DNA from: an uncultured Flavobacteriales bacterium
Lineage (GTDB): Bacteria > Bacteroidota > Bacteroidia > Flavobacteriales_D > Sanyastnellaceae
Length of the DNA: 20,298 nucleotides
Direction: 5' to 3'
Assembly: GCA_937897625.1 (NCBI GenBank)
Contig: CALCNZ010000289.1
Coordinates: 1 to 20,298, forward strand
Positions 1 to 7,140 of this stretch are shown piece after piece. Positions within the stretch are counted from its first letter, which is position 1. Every line of letters begins with the position of its first letter. Both the position numbers and the translations under genes were made by a program. The notes beneath the pieces are model-generated. The model was not told the origin of the DNA, did not search any database, and worked only from the letters and a program-made list of their open reading frames with translations.

Positions 1-798
1 AATTTATTAGATGTTGAAGCCGCCGTGCAGTTGATTGCTGAATTTAATAACGACGCACCCACTTTTGCTATTCTGAAACACAACAACGCATGCGGTGTAG
101 CTACAAGACCAACCATGGTTGAAGCCTATGAAGCTGCCTTGGCCTGCGACAGCACATCTGCTTTCGGCGGTGTATTAATTGCAAACGGTGAAATAGATTT
201 ACCTACAGCAGAAAAAATAAATTCACTTTTCTGTGAAGTTGTTATTGCTCCTTCTTATTCTACGGAAGCAGCAGAATTATTGAAGTCAAAAGCGAACCGA
301 ATTATTCTAATCATTAAAGAAACACCTTTACTTCAAACACAGGTAAGATCTATTTTGAATGGGTATTTAGTTCAAGAAAAAGACAACGCTACTGAATCTG
401 CTTCTGATCTTAAATGCGCCACACTTACTGAAGCAAGCGCTGCATCTATTGCCGACATGATCTTCGCAAACAAATTGGTAAAACACACAAAGAGTAACAC
501 CATTGTCTTTGCAAAAGACAATACCTTACTTGCAAGCGGAACAGGACAAACTTCGCGTGTAGATGCGCTTCAGCAAGCCATTGAAAAGGCGAAACACTTT
601 GGATTTTCATTGGAAGGAAGTGCTATGGCAAGCGATGCCTTTTTTCCTTTTCCAGATTGCGTTGAACTTGCGAAGAATGCGGGTATTGTAGCGGTAGTTC
701 AACCCGGAGGTTCAATTAAGGATCAGCTTTCAATTGATTATTGCAATGCGAATAACGTGGCCATGTATATGACTGGTGTTCGCCATTTCAAGCATTAA
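1..798 (+). CDS. purH: Bifunctional purine biosynthesis protein PurH, C-terminal part
   Basis: The reading frame is open from base 1, so the 5' end lies outside the window and 265 residues remain of a protein usually about 510 long. What is left is the AICAR formyltransferase domain, which adds the formyl group in the penultimate step of IMP synthesis. The IMP cyclohydrolase domain would lie upstream. The Lys-His catalytic motif is seen as KHNNACG at fragment residues 26-32. The family's C-terminal block is intact: SDAFFPFPDCVELA, then VVQPGGSIKD, then the terminal TGVRHFKH. The end is therefore native, not truncated. The stop codon shares the palindrome TTAA with the stop of the convergent murI gene. 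No terminator hairpin is seen after it. The identification is very secure. Confidence 0.97.
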   Translation, partial: NLLDVEAAVQLIAEFNNDAPTFAILKHNNACGVATRPTMVEAYEAALACDSTSAFGGVLIANGEIDLPTAEKINSLFCEVVIAPSYSTEAAELLKSKANRIILIIKETPLLQTQVRSILNGYLVQEKDNATESASDLKCATLTEASAASIADMIFANKLVKHTKSNTIVFAKDNTLLASGTGQTSRVDALQQAIEKAKHFGFSLEGSAMASDAFFPFPDCVELAKNAGIVAVVQPGGSIKDQLSIDYCNANNVAMYMTGVRHFKH

Positions 799-1613
799 TA
801 ACGCTCGTCTTTCCAAATTCGCTTTTCAACCAATTTCAATTTTTGATTGAAAAAAATCTCGGTGCTTTTCTCAAACGATTCGGTGTAATCTGAAACCCAA
901 AACGAGTACTTCGGCTTGCGATTTCCTGTGTTGAGAATACCTTTCTTATTCAAGACTTCTGCTACATATTGTGCAACAACAGAGGCGCTGTCGATGATTT
1001 CAATTTTCTGCTGATAAAATTTTTCAACTTCTTTTTTAATCAGCGGATAATGCGTGCATCCCAAAATGAGTGCTTCAATTCCTTTGAAAGAAGATTTCGA
1101 TAAATAACTATCGATGATGCTTTGCGAAATTTTGTTGTTGTAATACCCCTCTTCAATCATGGAAGCTAGCAACGGTGTTGCGTTGGAAAGAACTTTTAAA
1201 TTGGGATTCAACTTCTCGATTCGCTTTACATAGATGCGCGAATGAATAGTGCCCTTCGTTCCTATAACACCGACCTTTCCTTTTTGATAGTGAGCAGCTG
1301 TGTAAGCAGCCACAGGATCAACAACATTAATAACAGGAATGTTGGATGGAATACTTTTTACAACCGTCTTGTAGGCATGCGCAGAAGCGGTGTTACATGC
1401 AATAACGATAGCCTTGCATTTATTTTCAACCAACAATTCAGCAATGCGTTTTGAATAGGAACGAATGCTGTCCGGAGACTTATCTCCGTAAGGCAAGTGA
1501 GCGGTATCTCCGAAATAAATAAACGATTCATTCGGAAGTACCTTTTGAATAGCCTTTGCAACGGTTAGTCCGCCAATTCCTGAATCGAATATGCCAATTG
1601 GTTCTGTGTTCAT
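795..1613 (-). CDS. murI: Glutamate racemase
   Basis: This 272-residue cytoplasmic enzyme converts L-glutamate to D-glutamate for peptidoglycan stem peptides. The N-terminal signature GIFDSGIGGLTV is at residues 7-18. The two catalytic cysteines are visible at Cys73 (in ACNTASA) and Cys186 (in LGCTHYPL), with the base-partner Asp10-Ser11 at the start. The length is normal. The ATG at 1613 places the signature seven residues in, as in most homologues, so the start is firm. It is the last gene of the minus-strand envelope block. Oddly, a rho-independent hairpin with a T-rich tract ends only three bases before its ATG, so there is no room for a normal leader downstream of that terminator. Its stop overlaps the purH stop. 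Confidence 0.97.
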   Translation of the reverse strand: MNTEPIGIFDSGIGGLTVAKAIQKVLPNESFIYFGDTAHLPYGDKSPDSIRSYSKRIAELLVENKCKAIVIACNTASAHAYKTVVKSIPSNIPVINVVDPVAAYTAAHYQKGKVGVIGTKGTIHSRIYVKRIEKLNPNLKVLSNATPLLASMIEEGYYNNKISQSIIDSYLSKSSFKGIEALILGCTHYPLIKKEVEKFYQQKIEIIDSASVVAQYVAEVLNKKGILNTGNRKPKYSFWVSDYTESFEKSTEIFFNQKLKLVEKRIWKDERY

Positions 1614-1616
1614 GGC

Positions 1617-1642
1617 AAAAAAAATCCCGCCTAGCGGGATTT
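1617..1642 (-). terminator. Rho-independent terminator after the ompH pair
   Basis: On the minus strand a perfect 9-bp stem (AAATCCCGC / GCGGGATTT) with a 3-base loop is followed at once by a run of eight T (1624 down to 1617). It begins 18 bases past the stop of the first listed ompH gene and fits a strong intrinsic terminator for the bam/ompH transcript. Its T tract ends three bases before the murI ATG. Read on the plus strand, the hairpin lacks a long T run, so it works mainly for minus-strand transcription. Confidence 0.85.
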
Positions 1643-1660
1643 CAAATTAATCTATAAAAA

Positions 1661-2203
1661 TTATTTCTGAGTAGGTGCAGTTGGTGCAGTAGCTGGAATT
1701 TTCAACTCAGCTTTTAACTTCTCACTTAAGTCATCTCCGCCAGCGTATACTAGATTTCCAGCTCCTTGATCGAAAACATAGGAATAGCCACCTGCTTTCG
1801 AAATTTTTGCTACAGCAGCATCGAATTCGGCTACCAAAGGCTTCAACAATGAATCTTGCACTTGTTGCAATTCGTCGTTTGCTGTTTGTTGGAAGTCCAT
1901 CATGTTCTGCTCTAAATCTGCAATCGCTTGTGCTTTACTCTGACGAATTGCTTCTGGCCATCCGCCCGCACTTACCGCCATCTTTGACTTTGTTTCGTAC
2001 TCTGCGACTTTGTCGTCGTGCTCTTTTTGCATAACCACATATTCACCTTCAAACGATTTCTTCGCTGTCTCCATATCGGCTTGAACGCCCTTCATTGCAG
2101 GCATTTGCAAAAGGATAGCTTGGCGATCTACGTGCGCTAACTTCTGCGCGAATGCACCAAATCCTAATGAAATAAATAGTGCTGCTAAAATTGTCTTCTT
2201 CAT
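1661..2203 (-). CDS. OmpH/Skp family periplasmic chaperone (distal copy)
   Basis: The product is a 180-residue exported protein of the Skp/OmpH family, trimeric periplasmic holdases that keep outer-membrane proteins soluble on the way to the BAM complex. The start is taken at the ATG at 2203, which gives a clean signal peptide (MKKTILAALF..., ending GAFAQ at residue 20). An upstream in-frame TTG would add 14 implausible basic residues. After cleavage comes the short strand region (KLAHVDRQAILLQMP), a long charged helical stretch rich in Lys, Glu and Gln at about residues 45-125, and the closing strand region GYSYVFDQ...LVYAG near 150. The gene follows a second ompH by about 50 bases, downstream of bamA. 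The C-terminus ends in a short Ala-Pro-Thr-rich tail. The family call is firm; which copy matches Skp in function is unknown. Confidence 0.9.
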   Translation of the reverse strand: MKKTILAALFISLGFGAFAQKLAHVDRQAILLQMPAMKGVQADMETAKKSFEGEYVVMQKEHDDKVAEYETKSKMAVSAGGWPEAIRQSKAQAIADLEQNMMDFQQTANDELQQVQDSLLKPLVAEFDAAVAKISKAGGYSYVFDQGAGNLVYAGGDDLSEKLKAELKIPATAPTAPTQK

Positions 2204-2254
2204 GATTGTATTGTTTTTTTTTCTTCTATTCAATGACAGTACCAAAAATACGCA

Positions 2255-2905
2255 TTAGTTGCCTTTCCCCGGTGAACTTGGACGATCATTTCCTGGACGT
2301 CCGGTTCCCGTTCCCGGTTTTGCACCTGGCTTATCTTCAGAATCTTCTTCATCTGAGCCTTTGTCTAACACTTCTCCAGGCTTCAATCCCATTTTCTTTA
2401 AGACCTTGTCGCTTATGTCGTGCTTCGGATTTGTATAAAGCAAATTCGAATGATTCGCCTTATCGAAAACAACCATGTACTGCGATTGTGCTGCAATGTC
2501 TTCAATGGCTTGAAAGATCTGTTCTTGAATGGGCGCAATCAACTCTTCTCTCTTTTTAAACAACTCGCCTTCCACACCGAACTTCGATTTTTGAAATTGT
2601 CGTGCATCTTCTCTACGATCAGCAATATCTGCTTCACGCTTTTTCTTCATGTCTTCAGTTAACAAAATTCGTTCGGCCTGAAAAGCTTTTTCCAACTGCT
2701 CTATGGCGGTGTATTTCTGTTCTACTTGCGCCTGCCATTCAGTGCTTATCGCATTAATTTGATCTTGAGCCGCACGATATTCAGGCATATGAGATAAGAT
2801 ATATTTCGAATCGACATATGCAAATTTCTGAGCTGAAGCCAATTGTGCCGAGGCGATCAATGCTAGAGAAAAAATGAATTTAACAATTGAATTTGATTTC
2901 ATCAT
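2255..2905 (-). CDS. OmpH/Skp family periplasmic chaperone (bamA-proximal copy)
   Basis: This is a second Skp/OmpH protein, 216 residues from the ATG at 2905. A second ATG follows directly at 2902, and the in-frame GTG further upstream would overlap bamA. A signal peptide covers about residues 1-26 and ends ASAQLASAQ. The mature part starts with KFAYVDSKYILSHMPEY, very close to the equivalent region of the distal copy. Then come a charged coiled-coil stretch (about 45-125) and a closing segment (YMVVFDKANHSNLLYTNP). Unlike the other copy it carries a roughly 35-residue disordered tail, first acidic (EEDSED) then Gly/Pro-rich (KPGTGTGRPG). It begins 7 bases after the bamA stop, consistent with co-translation with its partner machinery. 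The two copies look like an old tandem duplication. Confidence 0.9.
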   Translation of the reverse strand: MMKSNSIVKFIFSLALIASAQLASAQKFAYVDSKYILSHMPEYRAAQDQINAISTEWQAQVEQKYTAIEQLEKAFQAERILLTEDMKKKREADIADRREDARQFQKSKFGVEGELFKKREELIAPIQEQIFQAIEDIAAQSQYMVVFDKANHSNLLYTNPKHDISDKVLKKMGLKPGEVLDKGSDEEDSEDKPGAKPGTGTGRPGNDRPSSPGKGN

Positions 2906-2912
2906 TCGTTTT

Positions 2913-5483
2913 TTAAAGTTCACCCATGTTCATACCAATACTGAAGTGGAACTGCCCCGGCGCCATATTCGGTGCATTCGGAACATCGTTCAATCTCCAA
3001 CCATAGTCAAAGCCTAACAATCCAAACATTGGTAAATATATTCGAAGTCCTCCACCCACCGATTTATACAAATTGAACGGATTGTAGTCTGAAAAATCGA
3101 CCCAAGTTCTTCCCGCTTCCGCGAAGGCCAAAGCGAAAATGGTCGCTTGCGGATTCAATGAAATCGGATATCTCAACTCTGCGCCGTACTTCGTAATTAC
3201 AGGAGCACCCACACGATCGCTAGGCATTGTTAAAGATAAATCGTCGTAACCACGAAGATTCACAATTTCCCTTCCATCCAACAAATAACCACTCAAATAA
3301 ACCCCTCCCATATAGAAGCGCTCGAATGGCGATTGTCCTAATTTCTTGTTGTACGTTCCCAAGAAACCAAATCCAACATGGGTATGCAACACCAATTTGT
3401 TGGTCTTGTGCTTATTCAGTGAAGTGTACCAATTGGCAGTAAATTTCAACTTATAATATTCAACCCAATCGACCTTTTGTTGATCGGTCATGTGCGCATA
3501 ATCGTATGTACGACCAAGTACTTTTTCTCCCAAGAATGTGTATGGCAAGGTGCACTTCGAACTGAATGTAACTTTTGAACCCCAAGTAGGATAGATGGTT
3601 TCCGATAGCGAGCTTCTTTCAACAGTAAAATTCGCAGCCAGGTTATTTGAATATCCGTTGTTAAACGAGAAGAACGATCCGTAATTATTCAAGTCGAAAT
3701 GCTGATAGGATACTCCACCAAAGAAAATGAACCAGTCATCGGGTTTCTGCCAACGTTGACCGAATGAAACAGATGCACCAGTAATAATTAGCGACTGTCG
3801 CAATGGATTCAGGACGTCTCCAATGTATTTTTTCTGTCCGTTCGATTGAACACTGTGGTAGGCCGAAACAGACAAGGAGTTCGGTCTTTTTCCACCCAAC
3901 CAAGGTTCTGTGAAGCTCAGATTGTAAGACTGATAGTAGGCACCGTTACTCATGGCACGAATAGAAAGGCGCTGTCCATCTCCGGTTGGAAGCGGACTCC
4001 ACGCTTCGCCTTTGAAGAAATTCCGCATGCTGAAGTTGTTGAAACTTAATCCGAGCGATCCAACTACACGTCCGCCACCCCAACCACCAGACAATTCTAT
4101 TTGATCGGAAGGTTTCTCTTCCACCACATATTCCAAATCTACTAACCCTTCGTCTGCGCGCGGATTTGTGCGAATATCAAAGGCTTCTTGGCTGAAATAA
4201 TTCAAGTTGGCCAATTCACGCTGTGAACGTATTAAGTCAGAGCGATTGAACAGATCTCCAGGCCTCGTGCGAATCTCGCGATAAATAACGTGGTCATTCG
4301 TTTTCGTATTTCCTGAAACACGAACCACTCCCACGCGGTATTGACGACCTTCACCCATGCGAACTTCAATGTCAATGCTGTCCGGTGGAACCAACGATTC
4401 CACGGGATAGGCGTAAAAATTCAAGTAACCGTCATCGGTGTACAACGAAGCCACATCTCTTCCACTTTGATTCATGTTCAGACGTGTCTGTAACACTTCC
4501 ATGTTGTAGACGTCGCCCTTTTTAATATTCAAAATAGAATCTAAGGTGTTGTTTCTGTACTTGGTATTTCCAATGAATGATATATTTCGGAAGTAGAATT
4601 TATTTCCTTCATCCAACGTAATTCGAATCTTTAAACGTTCGGGACCTACAGAATAAATTGAATCTTTAACTATTCGCATGTTTCGGAAACCCTCTTTGTT
4701 GTAGAGCGCCACGATAGCTGCCTTGTCCTCTTCGTACTCGTCTTCCAAAAATTTCGAAGACTTAAAGACGTGATAGAATGCTGCCTTTTTCGTGTTTTTC
4801 ATTTTGCGATTCAAACTCGAAACTGAAATTTTATCTGCACCTACCCATTCAATTTCTTCAATCTTAATTCGGTTTCCTCTTTCAATGTCGAAGGTCAATT
4901 CAACCGCATTGGGCAAATTTGGATAAGGCTTTTCAATGATGTTTACGTGTGCGTTGAAGTATCCCTTTTCAACATAAAAATCCTTGATAATATTGGTTGC
5001 AGTAGCTTTTAAGTTTTCGTTCACAATATTCCCTGAACGAATCTTCATCTTCTCGCGAAGATTGTCTGCATCTCCTTTCTTTATTCCATCAAACTTAAAG
5101 ACGCCCAGCTTTGGAAGTTCTTGCACGACTATAACCAAGAAAGCATCGTCTCCGCGCGCTTCAGCTAAACGAATATCGATGGAAGAGAACAGCTGATTTT
5201 TCCAAAGTTTTCTGAGCGCATCTGCAATCTCATCGCCTGGTATCATGATCTCTTGTCCTACTTTCAAACCACAGAAAAGTAAAATGGCTTGTGCGTCGGT
5301 GTATTCCGCGCCCATGACTGTGATACCTGCTATTTTCATTTTACGCGGTTCAGCGTAGTCAATGGTTGAACCTAATTCAACCTGAGCCTTCATTGTTGGA
5401 GCAGCGAAAATAGACGCGATGAACACTAGAACAAACAATAAGGTTCGCGTATTTGGGAGGGTGTATTTCAGCTTCTTTCTCAA
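2913..5483 (-). CDS. bamA: Outer membrane protein assembly factor BamA (Omp85)
   Basis: BamA is the barrel subunit of the BAM complex, which folds and inserts beta-barrel proteins into the outer membrane. The 856-residue length is usual for Bacteroidota. An N-terminal signal segment (hydrophobic about residues 13-28, ending MKAQ) leads into POTRA-type repeats over about 45-440, recognisable by segments such as VVQELPKLGVFKFDG and VVRVSGNTKTNDHVIYREI. A beta-barrel of about 400 residues follows. The conserved loop-6 motif is present as LRGY (Arg744). No ATG lies in frame before Met31. The first candidate start is TTG at 5483, 6 bases after the uppS TAG and in the same frame as uppS, so initiation is non-ATG and probably coupled to uppS translation. 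The protein ends MNMGEL, without the terminal aromatic residue usual for barrel proteins. Confidence 0.95.
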   Translation of the reverse strand: MRKKLKYTLPNTRTLLFVLVFIASIFAAPTMKAQVELGSTIDYAEPRKMKIAGITVMGAEYTDAQAILLFCGLKVGQEIMIPGDEIADALRKLWKNQLFSSIDIRLAEARGDDAFLVIVVQELPKLGVFKFDGIKKGDADNLREKMKIRSGNIVNENLKATATNIIKDFYVEKGYFNAHVNIIEKPYPNLPNAVELTFDIERGNRIKIEEIEWVGADKISVSSLNRKMKNTKKAAFYHVFKSSKFLEDEYEEDKAAIVALYNKEGFRNMRIVKDSIYSVGPERLKIRITLDEGNKFYFRNISFIGNTKYRNNTLDSILNIKKGDVYNMEVLQTRLNMNQSGRDVASLYTDDGYLNFYAYPVESLVPPDSIDIEVRMGEGRQYRVGVVRVSGNTKTNDHVIYREIRTRPGDLFNRSDLIRSQRELANLNYFSQEAFDIRTNPRADEGLVDLEYVVEEKPSDQIELSGGWGGGRVVGSLGLSFNNFSMRNFFKGEAWSPLPTGDGQRLSIRAMSNGAYYQSYNLSFTEPWLGGKRPNSLSVSAYHSVQSNGQKKYIGDVLNPLRQSLIITGASVSFGQRWQKPDDWFIFFGGVSYQHFDLNNYGSFFSFNNGYSNNLAANFTVERSSLSETIYPTWGSKVTFSSKCTLPYTFLGEKVLGRTYDYAHMTDQQKVDWVEYYKLKFTANWYTSLNKHKTNKLVLHTHVGFGFLGTYNKKLGQSPFERFYMGGVYLSGYLLDGREIVNLRGYDDLSLTMPSDRVGAPVITKYGAELRYPISLNPQATIFALAFAEAGRTWVDFSDYNPFNLYKSVGGGLRIYLPMFGLLGFDYGWRLNDVPNAPNMAPGQFHFSIGMNMGEL

Positions 5484-5489
5484 CTTAAT

Positions 5490-6230
5490 CTATTTCGTTT
5501 GTTCGGTTTGTTCGGAGGTCATTCCGAATCTTCGTTCGCGTCCTTGGTAACTTACCAATGCTTCATAAAAATGCTCCTCTCTAAATTCTGGCCACATGAT
5601 TGGCGTGAAATGAAGTTCGGTATAGGCGATTTGCCAAAGTAAAAAATTGCTAATGCGATGCTCGCCGCTTGTGCGAATAAGTAATTCCGGATCGGGAATG
5701 TTCACGGTAGATAGGTTTTGGGCAATCACGTCAGCCGTAACGTCTTCTGCTGCTATTTGTTGTGCAACAATGGATCTTACGGCATTCACCATTTCCCAAC
5801 GAGCGCTGTAGTTAAGCGCAAGTACCAGCGTAATATCGCTGTTATCAGATGTTTTTGCCATGGCGGCTTTCAACTCATCGCGACATTTCACCGGAAGATG
5901 TTCTATGTCTCCGATGGCTAACAAACGAACACCATTTTCCATGAGTTCTGCCAACTCATTGATGATGGTGGTCACCAACAAATCCATGAGCGCATCTACC
6001 TCTTCCTTCGGACGATTCCAATTCTCCGTTGAAAAAGCGTACAGCGTAAGAAACTCGACTTCGGCTTTTCGCGCAGCTTTGATGGTTGCCCGAACAGATT
6101 CTACGCCATTGAAGTGCCCGAAAATTCGATCTTTCCCTTGATTTTTTGCCCAACGACCATTGCCATCCATGATCACTGCAACATGGCGTGGGGTCTTGCT
6201 TAATTCTATTTGGTCGAAGGCACTTTTCAT
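5490..6230 (-). CDS. uppS: Isoprenyl (undecaprenyl diphosphate) transferase
   Basis: This 246-residue cis-prenyltransferase adds isopentenyl units to farnesyl diphosphate to make undecaprenyl diphosphate, the lipid carrier for peptidoglycan and surface glycans. It acts at the inner face of the plasma membrane. The signature HVAVIMDGNGRWA (residues 16-28) carries the catalytic Asp22. The second block LYAFSTENWNRP and the C-terminal RTSGEHRISNFLLWQ are both intact. The length matches the family. The gene lies between porG (41 bases upstream) and bamA (6 bases downstream, same frame, separated only by the TAG stop). That order is shared by many Bacteroidota genomes and ties carrier-lipid supply to envelope assembly. 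The start ATG at 6230 is unambiguous. Confidence 0.96.
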   Translation of the reverse strand: MKSAFDQIELSKTPRHVAVIMDGNGRWAKNQGKDRIFGHFNGVESVRATIKAARKAEVEFLTLYAFSTENWNRPKEEVDALMDLLVTTIINELAELMENGVRLLAIGDIEHLPVKCRDELKAAMAKTSDNSDITLVLALNYSARWEMVNAVRSIVAQQIAAEDVTADVIAQNLSTVNIPDPELLIRTSGEHRISNFLLWQIAYTELHFTPIMWPEFREEHFYEALVSYQGRERRFGMTSEQTEQTK

Positions 6231-6271
6231 CGAAGTGCGAAGATACGGAAAGCCCTCGCTATAACAAGAAA

Positions 6272-7123
6272 TTACTGCCAGGTTGCGCAGCTATTTCCTT
6301 TTTTATCGATTCGAATATTCAGCGAGGCCATGCAAAAGAAGTACAGATCTTTTCTGCCTGGGTCTCCACGCTGCAAAGAAGCGTTGTTTGTGTTCTGCTG
6401 AACAAGACTTTGGTCTGCCAAATTCGTAGCCAACTGACCACGTGCAGCAGACAACATCGTTGGATTAGCGTAGGTCCCAGAAATATCGTCGAAATAATCT
6501 GTATACAATTTACGCACCCCCCATTCTACGGAAAAGCCCATTAAACCGGAGATGTTACATTTCAGACCGGCTCCCATTGGCATGGTAAATCCGGTTGTTT
6601 TGTAGAGCGGATCTTTTCCTGCTAATCCCTGACCTTCAGTACCGGCGGGCTGCAATGCATGCCAATAGCCGTTGTACATCCCTTCCGGATTCATTCGAAA
6701 AACGGCTGCTCCCCAGAATAAATAAGGCGAAATATTATTTTTTGAATTGATTTGATAATTGAAAAAGTTCAATTCTGCGATAACACTTCCTTCGAAAAAT
6801 TTATTTCGAAAATTTAAATTTCTATTCTGTTGCCAGAGGTCTTTGCTATCTGAATCGAACGCTTCAATGTGTCCGTAATTTAATCCTGTTCGAATGGCCC
6901 AACGTTTATTCAGGTTGCTTCGAATAGCAATTCCCAAAGCCAATTTTTCTCTCGTTCCGAAATGCTTCGAAGGGTTTATTTCACCAATGTAGTAGGCGGT
7001 TCCGGCGGAAAGCGAAAGCTCTTTACTCTTGTCCTTGCTCTTTACCTGAGCGCCCACAGTTAGGCTTCCAACTAAAAAAACGAAGAGAAGAAGTAAACGG
7101 TTTATCATGGCTACAGAATGCAT
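6272..7123 (-). CDS. porG: Type IX secretion outer membrane protein PorG (DUF6089 family)
   Basis: The product is a 283-residue predicted outer-membrane barrel of the DUF6089 family. The family includes PorG of Porphyromonas gingivalis, which contacts the PorK/PorN ring of the type IX secretion system. Visible features are a signal peptide ending TVGAQ (about residue 26), the opening strand ELSLSAGTAYYIGEINPSKHF, alternating hydrophobic strands, and a late VEWGVRKLYTDYFDDISG segment typical of the family. The order porG, uppS, bamA, ompH, ompH matches the P. gingivalis locus as I recall it, which strengthens the call. The gene starts 17 bases after nadK. A second ATG at 7108 would give a shorter, more standard signal peptide (MINRLLLLFVFL) and may be the true start. 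The family is certain; the secretion role here is inferred, since no other type IX gene is in the window. Confidence 0.83.
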   Translation of the reverse strand: MHSVAMINRLLLLFVFLVGSLTVGAQVKSKDKSKELSLSAGTAYYIGEINPSKHFGTREKLALGIAIRSNLNKRWAIRTGLNYGHIEAFDSDSKDLWQQNRNLNFRNKFFEGSVIAELNFFNYQINSKNNISPYLFWGAAVFRMNPEGMYNGYWHALQPAGTEGQGLAGKDPLYKTTGFTMPMGAGLKCNISGLMGFSVEWGVRKLYTDYFDDISGTYANPTMLSAARGQLATNLADQSLVQQNTNNASLQRGDPGRKDLYFFCMASLNIRIDKKGNSCATWQ

Positions 7124-7140
7124 TTTTCAATTATTTATTG

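Noticed and set aside
2206..2559. 117-codon open frame on the plus strand opposite ompH
   Set aside because: It lies antisense to a confident chaperone gene, has low-complexity Phe/Leu/Ser-rich sequence without domains, and no promoter-like element precedes it.
5490..5492. uppS-bamA as one fused gene with an internal TAG
   Set aside because: Both proteins have complete family lengths and BamA needs its own signal peptide, so two genes with a close non-ATG start is simpler than a stop-codon readthrough fusion.
6188..6544. 118-codon plus-strand frame across the uppS start and porG
   Set aside because: It is antisense to two well-supported genes and shows no recognisable family; a by-product of codon use on the other strand.
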